Assembly (NCBI RefSeq): GCF_014493765.1
Contig: NZ_JACTVJ010000007.1
Span: 1-64,000, forward strand
Source of the DNA: Streptomyces polyasparticus
GTDB lineage: Bacteria; Actinomycetota; Actinomycetes; Streptomycetales; Streptomycetaceae
DNA: 64,000 nucleotides
Direction: 5' to 3'
In this document: piece by piece, positions 24,817 through 33,111 of the stretch
Position numbering within the stretch: position 1 is the stretch's first letter
How the letters are laid out: the number at the start of each line of letters is the position of its first letter
Translations under genes and position numbers: made by a program
Notes under the pieces: generated by a model
Told to the model about the DNA's origin: nothing
The model's database searches: none
What the model saw: only the letters and a program-made list of their open reading frames with translations

Positions 24817-25482
24817 TCACGCCCCCGGGACCACCAGACCCGTCTCGTACGCGCAGATCACCGCCTGCACCCGGTCCCGCAGCCCCAGCTTGCTCAGCAC
24901 ATTGCTGACATGGGTCTTCACCGTGTGCTCGCTCACCACGAAGGCCTCCGCGATCTCCGCGTTCGTCAGCCCGCGCGCCAGCAGCCGCAGCGTCTCCTCC
25001 TCGCGGGCGGTGAGCACGGACAGGCGGGCGGGCGAGGGTTCCGCGGCGGACTCCGTACGCCTTCTCCGTACGACATCGGCGACCAGGCGCCGGGTCACCG
25101 AGGGCGCGAGCAGGGAATCACCGGAGGCCACCACCCGCACCGCGTGCACGAGGTCGTCGCGCCGCACGTCCTTGAGCAGAAAGCCGCTCGCGCCCGCGTA
25201 GAGCGCGTCGTAGACGTACTCGTCGAGGTCGAACGTGGTGAGCATGACGACCTTGCAGGCCGACTCCGCACACACCGCACGCGCCGCTTCGAGACCGTCC
25301 ATGACCGGCATACGGATATCGAGGAGCAGCACGTCGGGGGCGTGCCGGCGGACCGCATCCAGGGCCTGTGCACCGTCGCCCGCCTCGGCGACCACCTCGA
25401 TGTCGGGCTGCGCGTCGAGGATCATCGAGAACCCGCTGCGCACCAGCTCCTGGTCGTCGGCGACGACCACCCGCACACTCAT
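24817..25482 (-). CDS. NarL/FixJ-family response regulator
   Basis: A 221-residue regulator. Receiver: Asp9/Asp10 pair, phospho-acceptor Asp55 in VLLLDIRMPVMDG, and Lys in GFLLKDVRRDDL. LuxR-type HTH at the C-terminus: LTAREEETLRLLARGLTNAE, then VSEHTVKTHVSNVLSKLGLR. Its start overlaps the end of the kinase gene by 4 bp, so the pair is translationally coupled with the kinase first. Likely targets are the downstream MMPL and MFS transporter genes, which is inference. Confidence 0.95.
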   Translation of the reverse strand: MSVRVVVADDQELVRSGFSMILDAQPDIEVVAEAGDGAQALDAVRRHAPDVLLLDIRMPVMDGLEAARAVCAESACKVVMLTTFDLDEYVYDALYAGASGFLLKDVRRDDLVHAVRVVASGDSLLAPSVTRRLVADVVRRRRTESAAEPSPARLSVLTAREEETLRLLARGLTNAEIAEAFVVSEHTVKTHVSNVLSKLGLRDRVQAVICAYETGLVVPGA

Positions 25483-26651
25483 CCGGCCTGCCGCACCGAG
25501 GTGGGCAGCGTGACGATCACCCAGAAGCCGCCGTCGGGCCCCGGGCCCGTCGCGGCCGTGCCGCCGCAGGCCGCGGCCCGCTCCCTGATCCCGATCAGGC
25601 CCTGGCCCGCACCCTGCACCCGCGCCTTGCCCGGCCGTCCGTCGTCCCGCACCGTGACCCTCAACTCATCGACCCCCCAGTCGAGTTGCACGGTCGCCTT
25701 GGTGGCCCCCGCATGCTTCACCGTATTGGTCAGAGCCTCCTGCACAACCCGGTACGCCGCCACCTCCACGTCCGCGTCGAGGTCGCCCGGCTCCCCCGTC
25801 TGCAACTGCTCGACAGGGAGACCGACCGCCTCCACCTGCGCGGCGAGCTGCGCGAGGGCGGCGAGGGAGGGCTGCGGGCTGCGGTCGGGCGGCCGTGAAC
25901 TCTGTGGCTCCTTCAACACGCCGAGCAGCCGCCTCAGTTGGGACATGGCATCGCGCCCGGCGCCCGCGATCGCGTCGAAGGCCGCCTCGGCGCGCGACGG
26001 ATCGCTGCGCACGACCACGGGTCCGGCCTCCGCCTGCACCACCATCAGGCTCACCGCGTGGGCCAGGATGTCGTGCATGTCCCGGGCGATCCGGGCCCGT
26101 TCCCGGGCGACGGCCCGCGCCGCCTCCATCTCGCTCTCGTACGCGAGTCTGCGCGCCCGCTCCTCCACGGCCTCGGTGTACGCGTGCTGGATACGGGCGA
26201 GCCGGCCGAGCCCGTACGCGCCGAGCAGGCTCATCAGATGGAAGGCGTACTCGAAGGGCTCGGCGCGCTCCTTGAACGTCATCGACACCGCGGCACCGGT
26301 CAGCCAGACGAGCAGCATCAGGCGGCGGGGCCAGGGCGCGCCGATCGCGGCGACCGTGTAGAGCACGACGAAGCCGCCGAACACGAGGTCGGGCGGCGGT
26401 GTGTGGTGCAGGGTCATCGCCGTGGTCGCCGCACCGACCGCACAGCCGGTGACATACGGGTGCCGGCGCCGCCACACCAGCGGCAGCGCGGTCGCGGCGC
26501 CGAAGACGAAGCCGAGCCAGGACAGGGCGTCGTCGTTGTCCCGCTCCGGCAGCAGGAACTGCAGCGAGACGGCGACCAGCACGAGCGCGGCCAGCGCGAT
26601 GTCCACCACCTGCGGACGGCGGGCGGCACGCAGCCAGGACGTATCGGGCAT
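25479..26651 (-). CDS. Sensor histidine kinase, HisKA_3 (NarX/DesK-like) type
   Basis: A 390-residue kinase with several N-terminal membrane helices (about residues 10-130) and essentially no large extracellular domain, so it probably senses something in the membrane. The DHp contains RARIARDMHDILAHAVSLMV with the phospho-acceptor His, and the ATPase domain has VQEALTNTVKHA, VRDDGRPG and GQGLIGIRERAAACGG. This is the standard partner class for NarL-type regulators such as the adjacent one. It is the first gene of a kinase-regulator-MMPL-MFS series on this strand. Confidence 0.94.
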   Translation of the reverse strand: MPDTSWLRAARRPQVVDIALAALVLVAVSLQFLLPERDNDDALSWLGFVFGAATALPLVWRRRHPYVTGCAVGAATTAMTLHHTPPPDLVFGGFVVLYTVAAIGAPWPRRLMLLVWLTGAAVSMTFKERAEPFEYAFHLMSLLGAYGLGRLARIQHAYTEAVEERARRLAYESEMEAARAVARERARIARDMHDILAHAVSLMVVQAEAGPVVVRSDPSRAEAAFDAIAGAGRDAMSQLRRLLGVLKEPQSSRPPDRSPQPSLAALAQLAAQVEAVGLPVEQLQTGEPGDLDADVEVAAYRVVQEALTNTVKHAGATKATVQLDWGVDELRVTVRDDGRPGKARVQGAGQGLIGIRERAAACGGTAATGPGPDGGFWVIVTLPTSVRQAG

Positions 26652-26740
26652 ACGGCAACTCCTGTATGGGGAGGGCCGGTTCGGGTGCCTTCAGTATCGG
26701 GACGGGGTGGCGGTGGCGAATCGCCGGAGCGAGGGATATC

Positions 26741-26860
26741 CACTCAGCCCCTGCGGCGCTTGAGCAGATCCGAGCGAAGCTCGGATGCGGGGCCTGGGGC
26801 GCAGCCCCCACGCGGCGGAGCCGCAGAATGTCACAGCCGGGAAGGGGCAGGGTGGGGGAG
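26741..26860. repeat. Dispersed hairpin-rich intergenic element, copy A
   Basis: Begins CAGCCCCTGCGGCGCTTGAG, then a hairpin built on CCGAGC-GAA-GCTCGG, a GGGGCCTGGGGCGCAGCCCC-like second hairpin, CGGCGGAGCCG, and ends GCCGGGAAGGGGCAGGGTGG. The same series of blocks occurs near 29.9 kb and, as an inverted pair, near 37.6 kb. Here it fills the gap between the kinase gene and the PfkB gene and its end provides the purine-rich leader of the latter. Confidence 0.85.
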
Positions 26861-26869
26861 GATGAGCTC

Positions 26870-27793
26870 GTGATCATCGCAGCGGGAGAAGCCCTCATCG
26901 ACCTGGTCCCCCAGCGGGACAGCAAGGCCACGCTCCCGGCGCTCGAACCAAAACTCGGCGGCGGCCCGTTCAACACCGCCCGCGCCCTGGCCCGCCTGGG
27001 CGCGGACACCACCTTCTGCTCCCGCATCTCCCAGGACCACTTCGGCGAGGCCCTCCTCCACGCCCTGCACACCGACGGCGTGGACACCTCCCTCGTCCAG
27101 CGCGGCGAGGAGCCCACCACCCTCGCGGTGGCCCACATCGACTCCGGCGGATCGGCCTCGTACTCCTTCTATACGGAGGGCACGGCGGACCGCCTGTTCC
27201 AGCTCCCACCCGCACTCCCCGACACCACCCGGGCCATCTGCTTCGGCACCTGCTCCCTCGTCCTCGAACCGGGCGCGACCGCCTACGAGCGCCTGCTCCG
27301 AGCGGCCCACGCCCAGGGGGTGTTCACCGCCCTCGACCCCAACATCAGGACCGGCCTGATCGCCGACCCGGCCGCCTACCGCGCCCGCTTCCTGACCTGG
27401 CTCCCGTACGTACGCCTCCTGAAGCTCTCCGCGGAGGACGCCGCCTGGCTCGCGGACGGGGCGCCGGTCCACTCGGCGCTCAAGGAGTGGCTGGCCGCGG
27501 GCCCGCAGGCGGTGGTGCTGACCCGGGGCGCGGACGGCCTCACCGTGCTCACGGCACAAGGCGAGGAGCACTCGGTGCCCGCGGTCGGGGTGGACGTGGT
27601 GGACACGATCGGCGCGGGCGACACGGTGAACGCGGCGCTGCTGCACCGCCTCGGCGAGCTCAGGGCTCTCACCCGCCCGGCCACCGGAGCCGAGTGGCAG
27701 GACGTCCTCACGTACGCAGCACGAGCAGCAGCCGTGACCTGTGGCCGGGCAGGCGCCCAGCCGCCGTACGCCCACGAGCTGGTCAGCCCTTGA
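26870..27793 (+). CDS. PfkB-family carbohydrate kinase
   Basis: A 307-residue kinase starting at GTG 26870 (VIIAAGEALIDLVP) behind GGGGGAGGATGAGCTC; the longer open frame upstream runs through the dispersed repeat and is not coding. The N-terminal signature is KLGGGPFNTARALARLGADT and the C-terminal catalytic motif is DTIGAGDTVNAALLHRLG, with the base Asp. Fructokinase or another sugar kinase is most likely. There are no adjacent sugar transporter genes. It overlaps the convergent TetR gene by 11 bp. Confidence 0.92.
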   Translation: MIIAAGEALIDLVPQRDSKATLPALEPKLGGGPFNTARALARLGADTTFCSRISQDHFGEALLHALHTDGVDTSLVQRGEEPTTLAVAHIDSGGSASYSFYTEGTADRLFQLPPALPDTTRAICFGTCSLVLEPGATAYERLLRAAHAQGVFTALDPNIRTGLIADPAAYRARFLTWLPYVRLLKLSAEDAAWLADGAPVHSALKEWLAAGPQAVVLTRGADGLTVLTAQGEEHSVPAVGVDVVDTIGAGDTVNAALLHRLGELRALTRPATGAEWQDVLTYAARAAAVTCGRAGAQPPYAHELVSP

Positions 27794-28388
27794 CGAAGAC
27801 CCCGGCCTTCGCCGCCGCCACCGCCGCCCCGGCCGCCCGCTCGGCGACCGCCTCGTCGAGCGGGTCGCCGCTGGCGAGGAAGCGGTAGTAGAGGGGGGCT
27901 GAGACGGCCCGTACGACCTCGTGGGCATCCGTGCCTGCGGGCAACTCGCCCCGCTGGACGGCCTGTTCCACGCAGGGCGCCCACTCCTCGATCCGTACCG
28001 CGTAGAAGCGGTGCAGCGCGTCGGCCGCCGACGCGTCGCAGCTCGCCGCCGCGATCACCGCACGGAAGAGCCGGCTCTGGCGTGGGTCGGTGAGGGTGCG
28101 GCGTACCAACTGCGCGTTGGCGCGCAGGTCTTCGAGCAGCGTGCCGTGGTCGCTGCGCGGCTCGGACTGCTCGGCCATGTCGGCGAGCAGATCGGCGACG
28201 AGCGCGGTGGTGCTGCCCCAGCGCCGGTACACGGTGGTCTTGCCGACGCCCGCGCGCTGCGCGACCTCCGCGAGGTCGAGCCCCGCGAAGCCCTGCTCGG
28301 CGAGGGCGTCACCGGCCGCGTCGAGCACGGCGGCCCGCACGCGGGCGGTGCGGCCACCGGGACGTACGGTGCCTGGGGCGTTCTCCAT
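27783..28388 (-). CDS. TetR/AcrR-family transcriptional regulator
   Basis: A 201-residue regulator (ATG 28388, MENAPGTVRPGGRTARV; a 3-residue longer start is possible). HTH: RAAVLDAAGDALAEQGFAGL, then AEVAQRAGVGKTTVYRRWGS. The C-terminal domain resembles the TetR_C_11 type, with the segment ALHRFYAVRIEEWAPCVEQA. A 14-bp palindrome with one mismatch pair lies 13 bp upstream, suggesting autoregulation. No adjacent divergent target is present; the upstream neighbour is the broken mgtE on the same strand. Confidence 0.9.
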   Translation of the reverse strand: MENAPGTVRPGGRTARVRAAVLDAAGDALAEQGFAGLDLAEVAQRAGVGKTTVYRRWGSTTALVADLLADMAEQSEPRSDHGTLLEDLRANAQLVRRTLTDPRQSRLFRAVIAAASCDASAADALHRFYAVRIEEWAPCVEQAVQRGELPAGTDAHEVVRAVSAPLYYRFLASGDPLDEAVAERAAGAAVAAAKAGVFVKG

Positions 28389-28400
28389 GCCGCCCACCTT

Positions 28401-28414
28401 AACGGGATCCAGTT
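28401..28414. promoter_or_regulatory. Probable TetR autoregulatory operator
   Basis: AACGGGATCCAGTT is a palindrome centred on GGATCC with one mismatched pair (AAC.GGATCC.GTT). It lies 13 bp before the TetR start codon. Sites of this form are typical for small TetR/AcrR proteins that repress their own promoter. Confidence 0.5.
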
Positions 28415-28495
28415 CCCTTTACGTACGGGAGGCGTCCATCCCGTACGGGAGGAGCCGCAGCCCCCGCCGAAGCCTGCCCTCAGCAGCACCCGGCC

Positions 28496-29844
28496 CTACA
28501 GCCCGGGCAGCACAGCCCTCGCGATCATGAAGTAGATGATCAAACCCGTCGCGTCCACGAACGTCGTCACCAGCGGAGCCGAGATCACCGCCGGGTCGAT
28601 CCCCAGCTTCCGGGCGAGCAGCGGCATACCGCCCCCGATCACCGCCGCCCACGCACATACCGCGACCAGGGTGAGCCCCACGACCAGCGCGATGTCCCCG
28701 TCCTTGGCGATCACCCAGGCGAAGCCCAGACCGACCGCGCCGAGCATCACCCCGAGCAGGAAGCCGACCCGGCACTCACGCCAGGCCACCTTCAGGACGT
28801 CCCCCGGCCGCACCTCGCCGACCGCGATGGCGCGCACCGCACCGGTCGCGGCCTGCGCGCCGACGTTGCCGCCCGTGCCGACGAGCAGCGGGATGAACAG
28901 GGCCAGGGCCGTGACCTGCTCGATCTCCCCCTCGAAGGCCTCCAGGACCTTGGCCGTCAGGGTCGCCGCGACGATCAGGAGCAGCAGCCACACGACCCTG
29001 GAGCGTGCGAGCCGTACGACACTCGCGCTCAGATAGTGCCCGTCGAGCGGGCTCGCCGCCGCCTGCCGGGCGATGTCCTCGGTGTCGGCGGCCTCGATGA
29101 CCTCCAGGGCGTCGTCGATGGTGAGCAGCCCGACGAGCCGCTCCTCGCTGTCGACCACAGGCAGGTCGAGCAGATTGCCCTCCTGCATCAGACGGGCCGC
29201 GGACTCGGCCGTGTCGGTGGCGTGCGCCCGCAGATGGGCGGTGTCGACGAGAGCGTTCAGGGGGTCCGCCGGATCCGCGAGGACCAGGTCCTTCAGGCCG
29301 ACGACACCGATGAGCCGCCGCCCCGCGTCGGTCACCGGCAGCGTGTAGACCGTCTCGGCCTCGGCCCCTTCCCGCCGTACGCGGTCGAGCGCCTCGCCCA
29401 CGGTGATGTGCTCCTTGAGCCGTACGACCTCCGGGGTCATGAACCGGCCCACCGACCCGGGCGCGTACCCGAGCAGCGTCGCCGTCAGCTCCCGTTCATG
29501 CGGGCTGAGCCCCGCGAGCACCCGCTGCGTGAAGTTGGCGGGCGCCTCGCCCAGGAGCCGGGCGCGATCGTCCGGGTCCATGCCCTCGACGAGCTCGCAG
29601 AAGGGCTGGTCCCGTACGGCGCTGAGGATCTTCTGCTGCTCGGCCCGTCGAGCTCACCGAACACCTCGGAGGCCCGGTCCTTGTCGAGCAGCCGGAACAG
29701 GACACCGGCCGTGGCCGGGTCGGAGCGGGCGATCTCGTCGGCGATCTCATGATCGGGCCGCTCGTCGAGCCACTGCTGCAGATGCCGGACGTCGTGGGCG
29801 GCGACGAGGTCGGCCAGCTTGGCTTCCGCGGTGCGCTCGGTCAT
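28496..29844 (-). pseudogene. mgtE: Magnesium transporter MgtE, split by an apparent 1-base deletion
   Basis: Read in two frames this is a complete MgtE of ~449 residues. Codons from ATG 29844 give the MgtE_N domain (KLADLVAAHDVRHLQQWLDE through SEVFGELDG) and then run into nonsense; adding one base in the GGGCC stretch at 29641-29649 restores PEQQKILSAVRDQPFCELVE and joins the downstream frame at GMDPDDRARLLGEAP. The second frame carries two CBS domains and five membrane helices with the ion-path motif FIPLLVGTGGNVGAQAATGA and the Asp in TFVDATGLIIY. Either the gene is recently inactivated, or a base was lost in assembly. Everything else looks under coding constraint. Confidence 0.88.
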
Positions 29845-29854
29845 GGGTCCACTA

Positions 29855-30030
29855 TTCAGCCCCTACGGCGTTTGAGCAGATCTTCCAGCCTCACTCAGCC
29901 CCTGCGGCGCTTGAGCAGATCCGAACGAAGTTCGGATGCACGGGGTCCGGGGCGGAGCCCCCCACGCGGCGGAGCCGCACATGTCACAGCCGGGAAGGGG
30001 CGGCGTGGGGGAGAAAGCCCGCCGCAGGCG
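29855..30030. repeat. Dispersed hairpin-rich intergenic element, copy B with a partial copy
   Basis: A truncated unit (CAGCCCCTACGGCGTTTGAG, 29858 onward) is followed by a full unit from ~29893: CAGCCCCTGCGGCGCTTGAG, hairpin CCGAAC-GAA-GTTCGG, a GGGG/CCCC hairpin, CGGCGGAGCCG and GCCGGGAAGGGGCGGCGTGG. It is nearly identical in order to the copy at 26.8 kb. It fills the space between the divergent mgtE and the HhH-GPD gene. Confidence 0.85.
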
Positions 30031-30061
30031 CCACCCCCCACCCCAGGGCCAGAATGACCAC

Positions 30062-30643
30062 ATGACCGAGATCCACCTCGCCCAGAACCCCGAGGCCGAC
30101 GAACTCCTCGGCCGCAGCCCCCTCGCCGCCCTCATCGGCATGCTCCTCGACCAGCAGGTCCCGATGGAGTGGGCCTTCACGGGCCCGTACACGATCGCCG
30201 AACGCCTCGGCCGGACCGACCTCGACGCGCACGAGATCGCGTCCTACGACCCCGAAGCCTTCACGGAACTGTTCAAGACCAAGCCCGCCGTACACCGCTA
30301 CCCCGGCTCCATGGCCCAGCGCGTACAGCAGCTGTGCCAGTACCTCGTCGACGAGTACGACGGCGACGCGACCGCCCTGTGGTCCGAGGTCAAGGACGGC
30401 AAGGAGCTCCTCGCCCGCCTGAAGGCACTGCCCGGCTACGGCGAGCAGAAGGCCAAGATCTTCGTGGCCGTGCTCGGCAAGCGCTACGGCGTGACACCGA
30501 AGGGCTGGCGCGAGGCGGCGGGCTCGTACGGGGACAAGGACTCCTACCGCTCGGCGGCCGACATCACCGGCCCCGAGTCGCTGGCCAAGGTGCGGGCGTT
30601 CAAGCAGGAGATGAAGGCAGCGGCAAAGGCAGCCAAGGGCTGA
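30062..30643 (+). CDS. HhH-GPD-type base excision DNA repair protein
   Basis: A 193-residue protein from ATG 30062 (MTEIHLAQNPEADELLG). The segment PLAALIGMLLDQQVPMEWAF is the N-terminal part of the HhH-GPD fold, and LKALPGYGEQKAKIFVAVLG contains the helix-hairpin-helix that binds the DNA backbone. This is a recognisable actinobacterial family annotated as base-excision-type glycosylase, shorter than Nth/MutY and lacking the iron-sulfur cysteines. The substrate base is unknown. The C-terminus is Lys/Ala-rich. Confidence 0.85.
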   Translation: MTEIHLAQNPEADELLGRSPLAALIGMLLDQQVPMEWAFTGPYTIAERLGRTDLDAHEIASYDPEAFTELFKTKPAVHRYPGSMAQRVQQLCQYLVDEYDGDATALWSEVKDGKELLARLKALPGYGEQKAKIFVAVLGKRYGVTPKGWREAAGSYGDKDSYRSAADITGPESLAKVRAFKQEMKAAAKAAKG

Positions 30644-30656
30644 GCCCTCAGGAATC

Positions 30657-30728
30657 GAAGCCGAAACCGAACAGAAGCCGGAGCCGGAGCCGGAGCCGAA
30701 CAGAACCCGAACCCGAAGCCGAAAGCGG
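30657..30728. repeat. GAAGCC/GAACC simple repeat after the HhH-GPD gene
   Basis: About a dozen imperfect hexamers of the form GAAGCC, GGAGCC or GAACCC (GAAACCGAACAGAAGCC recurs as a larger motif) follow the stop codon of the DNA-repair gene. It has no detectable coding role in the chosen frames and is best regarded as a degenerate simple-sequence tract. Confidence 0.7.
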
Positions 30729-30826
30729 CCAAAGCCTGAACCCCCGCTGAAGCCCCACACCCCCATACGGGCGGATCTTCCCGGTCCGCCGTCGCGACCC
30801 CGGCCTGGGCGGGGACATGACGTGCT

Positions 30827-31159
30827 GTGAGCGTTCCGCCGCCGGTCCCCGGACCCCTGCGCCGCGCCGCCCTGCTGCGGGCGGTGCTTCTCGCCCTGCT
30901 CACGCTCGCCCTCGCCGTCGCCGCACCCGCGGCCGGTGCCACCGCCTCCGTCCCGCAGCCCGCGCTCACCGCCGAGGCCGAGTCCACCGAGTGCGGAGGC
31001 GACGGCGAGATCCGGGCAGGCTCCCGGCGCGAGCTCCCCGTACCCGTCACCCCGCACGCCCGCAGGACCCCGCTCCCGCGCGCGCTGCCGCCGGCCCCGG
31101 CCATGGTCCACCGCCACGCCCCGGCCGCCCCCTCCCGTACGACCGTCCTGCGCTGCTGA
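30827..31159 (+). CDS. Small secreted or membrane-anchored hypothetical protein
   Basis: A 110-residue frame from GTG 30827. Residues ~10-40 form a basic N-region followed by a long Leu/Ala-rich helix (ALLRAVLLALLTLALAVAAP) ending AGATA, a good signal peptide. The mature part is Pro/Arg/Ala-rich with a CGGDGE motif and a terminal Cys. I do not recognise it. It is followed at 60 bp by another small frame on the same strand. The signal peptide and GC bias support a real gene, but the competing frame from 30817 keeps confidence modest. Confidence 0.5.
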   Translation: MSVPPPVPGPLRRAALLRAVLLALLTLALAVAAPAAGATASVPQPALTAEAESTECGGDGEIRAGSRRELPVPVTPHARRTPLPRALPPAPAMVHRHAPAAPSRTTVLRC

Positions 31160-31218
31160 CCGGGCCGAGCACCAGATGCACAGCACCGAACCCAGCGACC
31201 AAGCGCAAGGACACCCCC

Positions 31219-31380
31219 ATGCCCAAGGACCCCTACGCGGTGCTGCACGCGCTGCTCCGCGCCGAATCCGTACGCGAACGCCGCAGCCCGCGTACGGACG
31301 CGGCACCTGCCGAAACCCGCACCGCCGACCGGCCGCAGGACCAGCGGCCCGACCGGCAGGGCGGCGACCGCCGGGACTGA
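31219..31380 (+). CDS. Small hypothetical protein (53 residues)
   Basis: Starts at ATG 31219 (MPKDPYAVLHALLRAESVRE) behind an AAGGAC binding site; the rest is Arg/Asp/Gln-rich and probably disordered. The N-terminal amphipathic helix is the only structural feature. I recall similar short MPKDPYAVL proteins in Streptomyces but no function. It lies between the small secreted protein and the M28 peptidase gene on the same strand. Confidence 0.5.
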   Translation: MPKDPYAVLHALLRAESVRERRSPRTDAAPAETRTADRPQDQRPDRQGGDRRD

Positions 31381-31527
31381 GACCCGCAGGTGGCCCCGTA
31401 TGTCAGGAACATGCGGGGCCAACCCGGCGAAACCGAACACGAGTTGCAGGGAACCTCTTTCCGACGCTCCAGCGGATCGCTACCGTCCCTCCCACCTCGT
31501 TCGCACTGCCTTTGGGGAAGGACCTCT

Positions 31528-33093
31528 GTGAACGCATCACCTCGTTCGCGCCGCACGATCGCCGCACTCGCCGCCGTCGCGCTCGCCACACCCCTCGTGC
31601 TCGCCTCCGCGGGAACGGCCACCGCCGGCCGCGGACACGGCAACCCGTCCAATGACGCACGCAAACTCGCCCGTGAACTGGTCGAGGAGTCGTCCGCGAA
31701 GGACGCGTACCGCCATCTGCAGAAGTTCCAGGCGATAGCGGACGCCAACGACGGCCACAGAGCCGCCGGTTCGCCGGGCCACGACGCCTCGGCGAAGTAC
31801 GTCTACGAGTACCTGAAGAAAGCCGGGTACAAGGTCGGCTATGACGAGTTCGAGTTCGTCTACACCGAGATGCTCGCCGAGCGCCTCGCGGTCGTGACGC
31901 CCACGCCGCGTGCGATCGACATCCAGGGCATGACGTACACGAAGTCGACCCCGGTCGGCGGCATCAAGGCCGCCCTCGCCGCCGTGCCCGTCGACGCCAC
32001 CACCGGCTGCGAGGCGACCGACTATGCGGCCGGCGCCTTCACCGGCAAGATCGCGCTGATCAAGCGCGGCGGCTGCTCCTTCGCGCAGAAGCAGGCCACC
32101 GCCGCGGACGCCGGCGCGTCCGGCGCCATCGTCTACAACAACACCGAGGGCGTGCTCTCCGGCACCATAGGAGACCCGGCCGCGGGCCGTATCCCGACCG
32201 GCGGCATCACCCAGGCCGAGGGCGAGGCGCTCGCCGCCGAGGTCGCCAAGGGCGAGGTCACGGTCGACTTCGAGATCCGCGAGTTCCAGGAGACCCGCAA
32301 GACGAAGAACGTCATCGCGGAAACCCCGGGCGGCAACCCCGACAACACCGTGATGCTCGGCGCCCACCTCGACTCGGTCACCGCGGGCCCCGGCATCAAC
32401 GACAACGGCTCCGGTTCGGCCGGTCTGCTCGAGGTCGCCAAGGAGCTGGCCGAGGAGACCCGCCACGGCAAGCAGCCGCGCAACAAGATCAAGTTCGCGC
32501 TGTGGTCGGCCGAGGAGAACGGTCTGATCGGCTCCGAGAAGTGGGTCGAGAAGCTCACCGAGGAACAGATCAAGGACATCCGTCTGTACCTCAACTTCGA
32601 CATGATCGCCTCGCCCAACTACGGCCAGTTCGTCTACGACGGCGACAACTCCGACAACGAGGGCGAGGGCCCGGGCCCCGAGGGCAGCGCCCAACTGGAG
32701 CGGGACATCAACCAGTTCCTCGACCGGCAGGGCAAGCCGCACGAGGGCACCGACTTCACCGGGCGCTCCGACTACGGCCCGTTCATCGGGGTCGGCATCC
32801 CGTCGGGCGGCACCTTCACGGGCGCCGAGGGCATCAAGACCGCCGAGCAGGCCGCGAAGTACGGCGGCGAGGCGGGCGTGGCGTACGACCCGTGCTATCA
32901 CGCGGCCTGCGACGACATCGACAACATCGACATGTCGGCCTTCAGCACCAATATCGACATCATCGCCAACGCGGTCGGCACCTACGCCCACGACCTGAGC
33001 TCGCTGACCCGCCCGGTCACCCCCGAGTCCACCGAGGGCGACGCGGGCAGCGGCGGCGGTCTGCACGAGGACCACGACCGCGTCAGCGAGTGA
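31528..33093 (+). CDS. Secreted M28-family aminopeptidase with PA domain
   Basis: A 521-residue zinc peptidase from GTG 31528, preceded by GGGGAAGGACCTCT; the longer open frame lacks a signal peptide. Residues 1-33 are a signal peptide ending SAGTATA. A protease-associated domain (GAFTGKIALIKRGGCSFAQK) interrupts the N-terminal part. The catalytic domain carries both zinc sites: His and Asp in MLGAHLDSV and GINDNGSG, the Glu pair in WSAEENGLIGSE, Asp in LNFDMIASPN, and His in CYHAACDD. It resembles Streptomyces griseus aminopeptidase S with an added PA domain. It acts outside the cell, releasing N-terminal hydrophobic residues from peptides. Confidence 0.94.
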   Translation: MNASPRSRRTIAALAAVALATPLVLASAGTATAGRGHGNPSNDARKLARELVEESSAKDAYRHLQKFQAIADANDGHRAAGSPGHDASAKYVYEYLKKAGYKVGYDEFEFVYTEMLAERLAVVTPTPRAIDIQGMTYTKSTPVGGIKAALAAVPVDATTGCEATDYAAGAFTGKIALIKRGGCSFAQKQATAADAGASGAIVYNNTEGVLSGTIGDPAAGRIPTGGITQAEGEALAAEVAKGEVTVDFEIREFQETRKTKNVIAETPGGNPDNTVMLGAHLDSVTAGPGINDNGSGSAGLLEVAKELAEETRHGKQPRNKIKFALWSAEENGLIGSEKWVEKLTEEQIKDIRLYLNFDMIASPNYGQFVYDGDNSDNEGEGPGPEGSAQLERDINQFLDRQGKPHEGTDFTGRSDYGPFIGVGIPSGGTFTGAEGIKTAEQAAKYGGEAGVAYDPCYHAACDDIDNIDMSAFSTNIDIIANAVGTYAHDLSSLTRPVTPESTEGDAGSGGGLHEDHDRVSE

Positions 33094-33111
33094 ATTGACG
33101 TCTACGTACGG

